Of a DNA stretch of 64,000 nt, positions 26,671-36,200 are shown piece by piece (position 1 is the stretch's first letter; each line of letters opens with the position of its first letter). This DNA is from Ruminiclostridium hungatei (lineage in GTDB: Bacteria > Bacillota > Clostridia > Acetivibrionales > DSM-1351). The notes below the pieces were generated by a model. That model ran no database searches, was not told the origin of the DNA, and worked only from the letters and a program-made list of their open reading frames with translations. The stretch covers positions 1 to 64,000 of the forward strand of contig NZ_MZGX01000003.1 of the NCBI RefSeq assembly GCF_002051585.1. The letters run 5' to 3'. A program made the translations under genes and the position numbers.

Positions 26671-27013
26671 TGGCACACCCCACAAATTTGCAGCACCCGA
26701 CTCCCTATTGCTGGCAATTAATATAGTATAATTGTTGTGATCATAATTTTTACCGGTATTGATGATAAAGTCAGTTACCATCGGCTGAAAGCATACCTGG
26801 AAGGCGAAGCGACCGTAATTGACCTTATGAGTTAATGGGAAATGTCATACCCAATGCAAACTTTCATGCCGGACAGAAGGTTAAAGCCGGTGCAAGCCGG
26901 AATGCCTTTTCGGCGGTCCGCCCTCTGGCACCCCTTACACCGGCTTGTCCATAGCTAATAATAAAAGTTACATATTGTAAAATCTATATTTCAACTGCTT
27001 TTCTTTCATTATA
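26671..27013. other. 343-bp intergenic region with repeat fragment C and a GC-rich structure
   Basis: Between cphA and the hypothetical gene. 26799-26827 is a partial copy of the 50-bp repeat (GGAAGGCGAAG and CCGTAATTGACC). 26884-26946 is a GC-rich block that stands out from its AT-rich surroundings: AAGCCGGTG (26884-26892) pairs perfectly with CACCGGCTT (26938-26946), and GGCGGTCCGCC (26912-26922) inside is self-complementary. It could be a small structured RNA, an RNA leader of the downstream gene, or a miniature mobile-element remnant. Confidence 0.5.
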
Positions 27014-29737
27014 TTATAATTCTCTGAATTCTACCATATCGGGTTTCCCTATTATGTCGTTAAAAAGTACCGAGCCGCTTCGGGTCTTAATGCTGTCAAT
27101 ATCTTTAAGGCTGCTTTCCAGCACATGATTTACCTCATCCAGCTCCTTCTTGAATTTTCCGATCATTTGCACTGCCGGATCAAGCTCTTCATAAAACAAG
27201 GCAATCAAGTCTCCTGGCTGGGCATCCAGCATGGCTTTTTCCAGAGCTTCTGTCTCGCTTAATATTTTTTCTATATTTTCTTTTTTATAGCCCGCACCTA
27301 AAATGCCCGACTCGAATAATGCCGCAACTTCTCCTCTTTTTCTTCCTCTGAGATCCTTGTCCTCCTTAATATATATTTTCTCAAAGGATCTCCCGCAAAG
27401 CTCCCCTACCTCCTTAATGTTGGCGTCCATCCTGTCTCCCGGCATTCCCACAATTGCTACAAGTCTTTTGGCTTTCATTTTCTGCATGAATTTTATTACC
27501 GCAGAATAACCTGCTATATTGTGGCTATAGTCTATCATTACCTTGAAAGCGCCCATATCAAAAAGGTTAAACCTGCCGGGATTCAGTTCTATGTCAGGTC
27601 TGAAGGTATTCATTCCCTTTTTGATGTCCTCTGCAGGTATATTAAGTCCAATCAGTGCTGAGACTGCAGCCAGTGAATTTTCTATATTGCAGTCCACCAG
27701 CCCTCCGTAGGTGATAGGTATGTCGTCCAGACTAACTATTGGCTCCTTTTTCCCGCTCTTGATCACCCATATATAGTTTTCCTTCACGTATATGCCTATA
27801 TTCTCAGTATTCTTCAGATGCTTCTTCAGCAGAGGGTTTGACAGGGATTTCCCGAACATTATCACTCTGCTCCTGACCCTTCCCATTATAAAAGGTGTCA
27901 TAGCATCGTCAGCATTAAGAACGGCATAACCCTCCGGCTTAATTGCTTCTACCACCAGGGCCTTGGTCATTGCCAGATCCTCCAGGCTATTTATGCCATC
28001 TATCCCCAGATGATCATCGCTTATGTTCACCAAAACAGCAACATCTGCCATATCATATCCAAGGCCCTTTCTTATTATGCCGCCCCTTGCAGTTTCAAGC
28101 ACAGCCGCCTCAACCTTTTTATTGGCCAGCACCATACCGGCACTCACCGGTCCTGTAGTATCGCCTCTTTGTATACATTCACTGCCAATGTATATTCCGC
28201 TTGTGCTGGTCATACCGACGGTGAGGCCTGTTAATGCAAGAGTGTGTCTTATAAGTCTGGTAGTAGTTGTCTTACCGTTTGTTCCTGTAACCGCCACAAC
28301 AGGAATACTCCAATTGCTGTCGGGATAGAGCATATCCAGAATGTCACCGGCAACATTCACGGACTGCCCCTCCGAGGGGTAAAGATGCATCCTTAAGCCA
28401 GGTGCCGCATTGACTTCAATGATTGCTCCAGAATTCATATCTATTGGTATTGAAATATCTTCGGACGAAAAATCTATGCCTGCCACATCAAGCCCCAAAG
28501 CCCTTGCGGCGGCAATTGCATACTTTGCATTTTTGGGATGGATATTTTCCGTACAGTTTTTAGCGGTTCCTCCAGTACTTATATTGCCGTTTTGTCTCAG
28601 TTTCACCACCTGCCCGGCGGCCGGCACGCTTTTTAACAGCAGCCCCTGTCCTTGCAGGCATTTTTGGGCAATATCGTCCAGCTTGATATAAGTCAGAGGC
28701 TTTTCATGGTCTTCACCCCTCAGCGGATTTTGGTTTTCTCTTTCAACAAGCTCTTCAACCGTTCTTGTACCTTCTCCCACAACCTGGGGAGGCCTTCTTT
28801 CCGAAACGGCGCTGACACGCCCTCCCACCACAAGTACCCGGTAGTCTTTACCGGAAATATACCTTTCAACCATGACTTTTTTTGAGTATTTCCTCGCTTC
28901 TTGAAAAGCCTCCTCTATCATTTCCTCTGATCTTATATCAACAGTTACACCTTTTCCCTGGTTTGAGTCCAACGGCTTTATTACCAGAGGAAATCCCACC
29001 TTTTTTGAGGATTCTACGGCTTCCTCCAAAGTCTGTGCAACCACCCCATAGGGTACTGGAATGTTATTATCGGTTAATATTTTCTTGGTAAGCTGTTTGT
29101 CGGAAACCATATCTACCGCTATGCAGCTTGAGCTGTCAGTCAACGAGGCTTGTAAGGTTCTCACGCCCTTGCCGTAACCAAGTCTTAAAAGGCTGCTGCC
29201 TATCCTCGTAACAGGTATGCCGCGCTTTACAGCTTCCTTGTAAATGGCTTTGGTACTGGGTCCCATGTCTGTTTCCAGTGCCAACTTCTTCAAATAGCTT
29301 ATTATATTTTTTACATTGATTTCTGTTCCTCCGGCAAATGCCTTCAGTATCTCTACGGCTTTTTTCCCGCACTCTACAGCAAAAGCTTCATTAATATATT
29401 CGTATATCACATAGTACTTGGATGTATTTCCAATTTGTCTGGTTTTGCCGTGGTTCACATGGTATCCCAGCCTGTTCTGCAGCTCCAGAATCAGATGCTC
29501 CGCCACATGCCCCATGTATGTGCCCTCCAGCAGGCGTTCTCCGAAGCCCCCTGCATAGCCGACTCCGCACGTATGTTCAGCTATTTCAGGAAAATTTTCC
29601 AATAATCTTTTATTAAAGCCGGGGATATCCTTTGTGGGCCCCGACTCATAAATCCCAATATCGACGATCATCCTTACAACCGGTTTATGACTGTATATAT
29701 TTCTTCCTTGAAAGCAATAAATGCTTTGAATTTGCAC
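27014..29737 (-). CDS. cphA: Cyanophycin synthetase
   Basis: 907 residues, standard for CphA. The enzyme adds Asp and Arg to the storage polymer cyanophycin using ATP. Domain order: N-terminal domain (GPTKDIPGFNKRLLENFPEI, HVAEHLILELQNRLGY), ATP-grasp domain (VPYGVVAQTLEEA, PLVIKPLDSNQGKGVTVDI, AAPGLRMHLYPSEGQSVNVA), then a Mur-ligase-like domain with the P-loop VTGTNGKTTTTRLI near residue 483 and VNISDDHLGIDGI. GTG start with AGGAGG 8 nt before it. It lies 62 bp downstream of cphB, so synthesis and breakdown of the nitrogen reserve are co-transcribed. Neither gene is specific to cyanobacteria; both occur in various heterotrophs. Confidence 0.96.
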   Translation of the reverse strand: MQIQSIYCFQGRNIYSHKPVVRMIVDIGIYESGPTKDIPGFNKRLLENFPEIAEHTCGVGYAGGFGERLLEGTYMGHVAEHLILELQNRLGYHVNHGKTRQIGNTSKYYVIYEYINEAFAVECGKKAVEILKAFAGGTEINVKNIISYLKKLALETDMGPSTKAIYKEAVKRGIPVTRIGSSLLRLGYGKGVRTLQASLTDSSSCIAVDMVSDKQLTKKILTDNNIPVPYGVVAQTLEEAVESSKKVGFPLVIKPLDSNQGKGVTVDIRSEEMIEEAFQEARKYSKKVMVERYISGKDYRVLVVGGRVSAVSERRPPQVVGEGTRTVEELVERENQNPLRGEDHEKPLTYIKLDDIAQKCLQGQGLLLKSVPAAGQVVKLRQNGNISTGGTAKNCTENIHPKNAKYAIAAARALGLDVAGIDFSSEDISIPIDMNSGAIIEVNAAPGLRMHLYPSEGQSVNVAGDILDMLYPDSNWSIPVVAVTGTNGKTTTTRLIRHTLALTGLTVGMTSTSGIYIGSECIQRGDTTGPVSAGMVLANKKVEAAVLETARGGIIRKGLGYDMADVAVLVNISDDHLGIDGINSLEDLAMTKALVVEAIKPEGYAVLNADDAMTPFIMGRVRSRVIMFGKSLSNPLLKKHLKNTENIGIYVKENYIWVIKSGKKEPIVSLDDIPITYGGLVDCNIENSLAAVSALIGLNIPAEDIKKGMNTFRPDIELNPGRFNLFDMGAFKVMIDYSHNIAGYSAVIKFMQKMKAKRLVAIVGMPGDRMDANIKEVGELCGRSFEKIYIKEDKDLRGRKRGEVAALFESGILGAGYKKENIEKILSETEALEKAMLDAQPGDLIALFYEELDPAVQMIGKFKKELDEVNHVLESSLKDIDSIKTRSGSVLFNDIIGKPDMVEFREL

Positions 29738-29799
29738 CGTAAAAACCTCCTAGTATGATTCCTGTGAAAAATAATGCCAATTGATTTTTATGCTCAGAA

Positions 29800-30612
29800 T
29801 TATATTTTTTTCTCCCGTACGCACCTCTGTCCAAGATCAAAGCCATAGCCCGCCGGCAGCACATGAATGGTTACATTAGACAAGGCTATTATCTCCTCGG
29901 GATTCAGTTCCGATACATTGGAGTTCTGAATGGTTCTGCCGTCAATAACCGTAACACAGTTTGTTCCCACAACCTCGAAGGATGCGTTGGAATGTACCTT
30001 TATTGCCGTATCCTCATCTATGCCAATGCCCAGTACAGACGGATTCTGCGCAACTCCAACCAGAAGTCTGCCCAGCCGCCCTCTTTGCTCGAAGTGCTGA
30101 TCAATTATTACCTGCTCCAACAGGCCAAGCCCGGGAGACATGCCAAGCGTACATTTTTTTGCGGCAGAATTGCTGGTTCCGTCAACAATCATTACACTGC
30201 TCATGGCCGAGGCTCCTGCGCTGGTTCCTATAATCGGCACACCTTTTTTATAAAGCTCCAAAAGTGTACCGAAGGTTTTTGTTCCGCCTAAAATGCTTGT
30301 TATTCTTAGCTGATCCCCTCCTGTAAAAAAAACTCCTGCGGCACTTGAAATCCTATGTGCCACAGAGTTATCATTCGCATCACTTCTATTATCAATATTC
30401 AATACATCAATATCCTGTACTCCCAGCCTTGAAAAAACAGCTCTGTATTCATCCCCAACCTCCTTGGGCTTTTGGGTTGCAGTTGTCAGCACACTTATTT
30501 TTGACTCCGGTCCACCGCACATATCAATGGCATGCTTAAGAACGCTGCTCTGCCCCCACTTATCTTCCGCGCCCCCGATAATCAACAAATTGCCGCTTAC
30601 CAGCTCACTCAT
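29800..30612 (-). CDS. cphB: Cyanophycinase
   Basis: 270 residues, peptidase family S51. It cleaves cyanophycin to beta-Asp-Arg dipeptides. The nucleophile Ser lies in IIGTSAGASAMS near residue 130; FFTGGDQLRIT and LGIDEDTAI are further family blocks, and the N-terminus LLIIGGAEDKWGQ is typical. No signal peptide, so it is the intracellular type. It is upstream of cphA in the same orientation. An isoaspartyl dipeptidase, needed for the last step, is not in the window. Confidence 0.95.
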   Translation of the reverse strand: MSELVSGNLLIIGGAEDKWGQSSVLKHAIDMCGGPESKISVLTTATQKPKEVGDEYRAVFSRLGVQDIDVLNIDNRSDANDNSVAHRISSAAGVFFTGGDQLRITSILGGTKTFGTLLELYKKGVPIIGTSAGASAMSSVMIVDGTSNSAAKKCTLGMSPGLGLLEQVIIDQHFEQRGRLGRLLVGVAQNPSVLGIGIDEDTAIKVHSNASFEVVGTNCVTVIDGRTIQNSNVSELNPEEIIALSNVTIHVLPAGYGFDLGQRCVREKKI

Positions 30613-30678
30613 TATTTTCCTCCGATGGTAGAATTAAAAAGAAACAATTAATCCTTCTATATTTACATATCTTCATGC

Positions 30679-30948
30679 CTATATATTAAACACTTCTTTT
30701 GCCAGCCCTAAAAATTTATTGCTGAAGGCCAACCCCAGTCCCATAAGGGCTATGGAGGAAACTACAAGAAGGACTCCTATCCTGCTTTTATTGTTTTTTG
30801 CAGCCATGATTCCAGAAATAACTCCGATCATCCCGAAAACAAAAGGATAGAAGAATAGTGACAATACCGCCGACAGCCATCCCATGAAAAGAAATAAAGC
30901 TCTTTTTACACTCTCAAAATGGCCTGAAATTCCTTGAACATTATCCAT
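30679..30948 (-). CDS. Small membrane protein of unknown function
   Basis: 89 residues with two or three hydrophobic segments (ALFLFMGWLSAVLSLFFYPF, FGMIGVISGIMAA, IGVLLVVSSIALMGLGLA), joined by a short basic loop (KNNKSR). It resembles DUF4190-type small membrane proteins. GAGGAG lies 6 nt before the ATG. It may share transcription with cphB-cphA (66 bp gap), but nothing shows a functional link. Confidence 0.7.
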   Translation of the reverse strand: MDNVQGISGHFESVKRALFLFMGWLSAVLSLFFYPFVFGMIGVISGIMAAKNNKSRIGVLLVVSSIALMGLGLAFSNKFLGLAKEVFNI

Positions 30949-31168
30949 ATAACACTCCTCATTAACTTTTGAATTGCTGTTGCTTTTCTGTTTTCATAGC
31001 GTATTATTTACAGTTTATACAGTTAATATTCACTCTGGAAAACTATGAAATCCGGGGTTTTTGCAAGTCAAAACTCCTTAGCCTTCAATAAATATACAAA
31101 ATAAACTTGCTATCAATTATCGAATGTGGCAAAATTATACCTTAGAACATAAAAGTGGGGATTTATCA

Positions 31169-32050
31169 ATGAATATAGAGAAAAAAAAGAAGTTATTCGC
31201 CTTAATGGCCATGATACTGACTGTTATCTTTTGGGGCTATTCCTTTGTCAGTACCAAGATCCTATTAGATGAGCTTCCTCCTGTTACAATTGCATTCTTT
31301 CGGCAGGTCATTGCAGCCGTTTCACTTTTTGCAATATTGTATATAAAAAAATTGTTTATAAAAATGCCTTTAAAAGATGTAATGCTCTTATTTGCTTCAG
31401 CTTTTTTTGGCATTGTCTTATATTTTCTGTTTGAAAATACCGGCCTGAAGTACACTACCGCCTCCAACGGCTCCATAATTGTGGCAGCAGTACCGGTTTT
31501 TACACTGATTACCGAATCTATTTTCTACAAGTTTAAAATAACTTCAAGAGTCATAACCTGCGTAATTATTTCTGTGGTTGGTGTATTCCTGGTTATTTTT
31601 GAGAAGGGGATAGATTTCTCGGCAGGGTATACAAAAGGAAACCTTTTAATGATTGGAGCCATGGTGGTATGGGTAATTTACACCATAATATGCAAAAGTC
31701 TTTCCGGCAAATACTACGGCATAGTAATAACCGCCTATCAGATGGGTGCGGCTTCGCTGCTGTTTCTTCCGTTTGTTATTCCCGAGACAAGCAGTTGGCA
31801 GGGTATTTCCACCTATTCTCTGGCAAATTTGCTGTATCTTGCCCTGTTCTGTTCGGCACTGGCATATTATTTATTCAATGTTGCCGTGAATGGCCTTGGC
31901 GCCACTGTATCCTCAATGTTTCTGAACCTCATACCTGTTGTTTCCATTCTAGGCGGTATACTGGTCCTTGACGAGACAGTCTCCTTCCTGCAAATAGGGG
32001 GCATGCTGCTTATAATGTCAAGCCTTGTGTTTGTAAGAAAACGCAGTTAA
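31169..32050 (+). CDS. EamA/DMT-family transporter
   Basis: About 293 residues with ten predicted helices arranged as two EamA repeats (MILTVIFWGYSFVSTKILLD in the first; LLMIGAMVVWVIYTIICKSL in the second). Drug/metabolite transporters of this type export amino acids, nucleotides or other small metabolites; the substrate cannot be predicted. The ATG at 31169 has GTGGGG 8 nt upstream and avoids 15 extra residues of the longer frame. Divergent from the small membrane protein gene. Confidence 0.9.
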   Translation: MNIEKKKKLFALMAMILTVIFWGYSFVSTKILLDELPPVTIAFFRQVIAAVSLFAILYIKKLFIKMPLKDVMLLFASAFFGIVLYFLFENTGLKYTTASNGSIIVAAVPVFTLITESIFYKFKITSRVITCVIISVVGVFLVIFEKGIDFSAGYTKGNLLMIGAMVVWVIYTIICKSLSGKYYGIVITAYQMGAASLLFLPFVIPETSSWQGISTYSLANLLYLALFCSALAYYLFNVAVNGLGATVSSMFLNLIPVVSILGGILVLDETVSFLQIGGMLLIMSSLVFVRKRS

Positions 32051-32226
32051 GTCCGGAGACCGTATCAACTTTATTTCCTGTCCCTGAATTTTTTTGGATA
32101 TATTCCCATATTCTACATATATTAAGCAGTGTCCTGTATAAGTGGTACTAACTTATAGCGGCATAGTGGTGGTAATAACCGCTGACTGAATTACTGTTTT
32201 ATATGTAGTGTATGGAGGTATGGACC

Positions 32227-33240
32227 GTGAGAAGATTCATTTACATATTTTCTCTAAGTGCATTTTTAGTTGTTCTGTGGGTTTTTATCCTGCCCCTGGT
32301 TGCAATTGCTCCCGCCGGACAGGACTCTTACGGTCAGTATGCCGGGAAGCAGGCTTTTCATACGCTTTACGAAGCGTATGGCAAAGACCAATGCTGCATT
32401 AAGGTTTTGCTCAAGAACAATAATATCTACCTGATGTCTTCTGCCACAGGCAGCCCTGACTCTGAAACCATGCTGCCTGTCAGTGTAATCTCAGCCGGCA
32501 GTACCAAGCTTTTAGTCAACAAAGACAACTCCCTCCCGGGAGAATATGTTCCTCCCGGCCTGACAAGCATAAGTTCCAAAGTGGTGAAACTTGAGTATGC
32601 CGGACTAAAATTATGTCCCGGCACCTTAAATGCACTGTATACCATGATAGACGCTGCAAAAAAGGACGGCATCCATGGATTTATTATAAACAGCGCCTAC
32701 AGGAGCATTACAGCCCAACAGCAGATATTCGACTCAAACCTTAGCAGCTTCACAAAGACCTCCGGGACTTATGAGGAGGCATATGCCAGTACAAGGCAGT
32801 TGGTTGCACTTCCGGGAAACTCAGAACATCATACGGGCCTGGCTTTGGATATTTTCAGCATAAACGGCCGCCACAGAAACGATTTTGAAGATTCCAGGGA
32901 GCAGCTCTGGCTAAAGGAAAACCTTCAAAATTACGGCTTTATAATCAGGTATCCAAAGGACAAAACGGAACAGACCAATACGGTTTATGAACCCTGGCAC
33001 ATAAGGAATGTGGGAATACCCCTGAGCAGGTATCTGCATGAACAGGGGCTGTGCCTGGAAGAATTTTATGACAGAATATTTGCCGGACATGTTATAGAAG
33101 ACAGTGAAAGCATATTCCTGGGGATAAAAGACAAGCAGAAGGTTTTCGCAAGTGCCGATATAATGCAGGAAGTTCGGCTGGAGACTGTAAACACCGGTAA
33201 TTGCCTGCTTACTATTAATAACTGCAAAAAAAGCCAATAA
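32227..33240 (+). CDS. D-alanyl-D-alanine carboxypeptidase, VanY family
   Basis: About 337 residues. An N-terminal hydrophobic anchor (IYIFSLSAFLVVLWVFILPL) places the enzyme on the outer face of the membrane. The peptidase M15B domain has INSAYRSITAQQQIF, the zinc motif SEHHTGLALDIFS (SxHxxGxAxD) and EPWHIRNVG with the catalytic Glu and third zinc His. It trims the terminal D-Ala of peptidoglycan stem peptides. The GTG at 32227 is chosen because GGAGG is 8 nt upstream; an ATG 15 nt earlier has no site. Its stop overlaps a bidirectional terminator shared with the SLH gene. Confidence 0.92.
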   Translation: MRRFIYIFSLSAFLVVLWVFILPLVAIAPAGQDSYGQYAGKQAFHTLYEAYGKDQCCIKVLLKNNNIYLMSSATGSPDSETMLPVSVISAGSTKLLVNKDNSLPGEYVPPGLTSISSKVVKLEYAGLKLCPGTLNALYTMIDAAKKDGIHGFIINSAYRSITAQQQIFDSNLSSFTKTSGTYEEAYASTRQLVALPGNSEHHTGLALDIFSINGRHRNDFEDSREQLWLKENLQNYGFIIRYPKDKTEQTNTVYEPWHIRNVGIPLSRYLHEQGLCLEEFYDRIFAGHVIEDSESIFLGIKDKQKVFASADIMQEVRLETVNTGNCLLTINNCKKSQ

Positions 33241-33275
33241 GGGCGGCATCCTTTAACCAGACCCCTATTGGCTTT
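33230..33275. terminator. Bidirectional terminator between vanY-like and SLH genes
   Basis: AAAGCCAATAAGGG (33230-33243) pairs with CCCTATTGGCTTT (33263-33275) with one bulge. On the minus strand it is followed by seven T residues. The left arm contains the stop codon of the peptidase gene. Confidence 0.75.
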
Positions 33276-33284
33276 AAATATTTA

Positions 33285-36200
33285 TTAAATCAACCCGGAC
33301 TTCTTAAGAAGGTTTTGAATTATGACTGCAATTTCTGCTCTGGTAATATACTGCTTAGGTGCAATCAAGCTGTTTTCCTTACCGGTCACCAGGCCTGCCT
33401 TGACACATGCTGCAACACTGTATCTCGCCCCTTGTGTAATACTTGCAGCATCCTTGTATCCTGAGAGAATAACACCGGTTTGCTCATCAGTGATTCCAGC
33501 GTCCAATCCCACTACGACCATGGCCTTTGCTATGATTATCATGGCATGTTCCCGTGTAATTTTATCCTCTGGTGCAAATGTATTGCTTCCCTTTCCCGAA
33601 ATCAGCCCGTATTTATATGCTGTATTGATGTGACCGGAATACCATTGCTTCTCATTCACATCCTTAAATAAGTTTTTCCCTGTTTCAGGTTTAAGGCCCA
33701 GGGCATTGATAATGATGGCTGCAAATTCAGCCCGGGTTATCTGATTTTTGGGATAGAACATATTATTTTCAATTCCGTTGGTTATGACAAGCCGTGATCC
33801 AATATCATTTATGGCAGCCTTTGCCCATGGTGTCTTACTTGCATCTGCATATTCAACAGGATGGTAAATGACTGCATAGGGGCTGTTTGTCAGGCTGTTT
33901 ATTTTTGCGTAGTATTTTCCTTCAATATTGATTACAGCAGTAGGAACATGCCTTACCGTCCCATCAGGATCAACCACCACTCCGGTTGTTATTTTGTCTG
34001 GGTCGGCATTCTCGGGAATTTTCAAAGTTCTTTCAACATATCCGGAAAAATTATTAACAGCAATGGTTTTATTATTCACTGAGCATTCAATGCTAAAATC
34101 AACCGGAGCAACCTCAATGCTGAACTTCCCTATTTCAGCAGAGCGTTTCAGCCTTTCTTCACTTTCGGCTGAAGCTTTTGACACCTTGATTTTTACTTTT
34201 ATATCACTGAGGGCAGCCTCAGAATCCAACTGCTCTGCTATAGTATCAATGTCAATTACCTTTGCCGGCAGTATATAGGTTGCATTGCCGTTGCTTATCT
34301 CAAAAATTGCCTGGTTATTTTCAAGCTCCTTTACTATGTCACCGGTAAGGATGCCTGCATCCGCTTTTATTTCTCCTAAAGGAATAGTTATTACAGATTT
34401 TTCCTGCTCACTGTCAAGCTTTTTCTCCAGCTTCTGAGAGTCGATTGATATTGCTATGATCGTTTCGCCTCCATGTTCAGAGGTTGTAATCGTCTCAAGA
34501 TTTAGTTCCTTCCCGTTAATCAGAATCCTGGGAGTTTTTTCTTTTTGCGGAGTTGTATCCGGAGTTGGCGTATAAGGTGTCGCAGGTGCATTATTTACAG
34601 TTACCTGAGCTATGGCACTGGTGGTGGATGCCGTTGTAACCCCTGTCATTGAGTTATCGGTATTTGTCAATACACAGTAATAGTATCTCGTTCCGGCTGT
34701 ATTTGTCTGCAGTTGTATTGCAGCTCCTGTTGCATTTGGTAGCTCTGCTCCTGTGGCAATTGCCGCTTGAGTACTGCTATACCACTGGTAGCTAAGGATT
34801 CCACTGGCTGTGGCTGTTATTGACAGCCCGGCAGTATCCCCTACATTTACTGTCCTGTTTTGAGGCTGTACGGTTATCCCGGGAGGTGCGGCATTTGTTA
34901 TTATTATTGCCACACTTGCACTCTCCACGGCCACTCCCTGCAAAATGCCTGATGTTGCCACAGGGGTCACCTCAAAGCTTATGTATTTATCCTGGTCCTC
35001 CGTCTTCAATATATACGTTATTGCTGTGGCTCCCGATATGGCTGTTTTGCCGCTGCCGGCGGAATCGTCTGCCCTGTACCACTTGAAGGTGGTTACTCCT
35101 TCAGAATCTCCGTTTATATCGCTGTAGGTATAATGCCCGGTCAGGGTTTCTCCCACTTTCAATATTCCTGTTATTGGCGATACTGTCGCTGTCGGAGCCG
35201 CCTCAGCAGGTGCCACGGCTCCCGTCCTGGCACTTTCCACTGCCGTGCCCTGTGTTATGCCTGTTACCGCAACAGGGGTCACCTCAAAGCTTATGTATTT
35301 TCCCAGGTCGTCTTCCTGTAATATATACGTTATTGCTGTGGCTCCTGATATGGCTGTTTTGCCGCTGCCGGCGGAATTGTCCGCTCTGTACCACTTGAAG
35401 GTGGTTACTCCTTCAGAATCTCCGTTTATATCGCTGTAGATATAATGCCCGGTCAGGGTTTCTCCCACTTTCAAGGTTCCTGTTATTGGCTGTACTGTGG
35501 CCACAGGAGCCGCCTCGGCAGGTGCCACAGCTCCCGTCCTGGCACTTTCCACTGCCGTACCCTGTGTTATTCCTGTTGCCGCAACAGGGGTCACCTCAAA
35601 GCTTATGTATTTCCCCAGGTCTTCCGGCTGTAATATATAAGTTATTGCTGTGGCTCCTGATATGGCTGTTTTGCCGCTGCCGGCAGAATCGTCTGCTCTG
35701 TACCACTTGAAGATAGTGGCTCCTTGCGAATCTCCGTTTATATCGCTGTAGGTATAATGCCCGGTCAGGGTTTCTCCCACTTTCAAGGTTCCTGTTATTG
35801 GCTGTACTGTGGCTACAGGAGCCGCTTCGGCAGGTGCCACAGCTCCTGTCCTGGCACTCTCCACAGCCGTACCCTGGGTAAAAATGCCTGTTGCAGCAAC
35901 CGGGGTCACTTCAAAGCTTATGTATTTTCCCAGGTCTTCCGGCTGCAATATATACGTTATTGCTGCGGCTCCTGATATGGCTGTTTTGCCGCTGCCGGCG
36001 GAATCGTCTGCTCTGTACCATTTAAAGGTGGTGGCTCCCTGTAAATCTCCGTTTATATCGCTGTAGGTATAATGCCCGGTCAGGGTTTCCCATACTTTCA
36101 AGTTTCCTGTTATGGGTTGTACCGTCGCTGTTGGAGCTTCTGGCGGCGGCGCTACATAATCCACAAGCAGCGTCGGGTTACTTGTGGAACTGGAGCTGTT

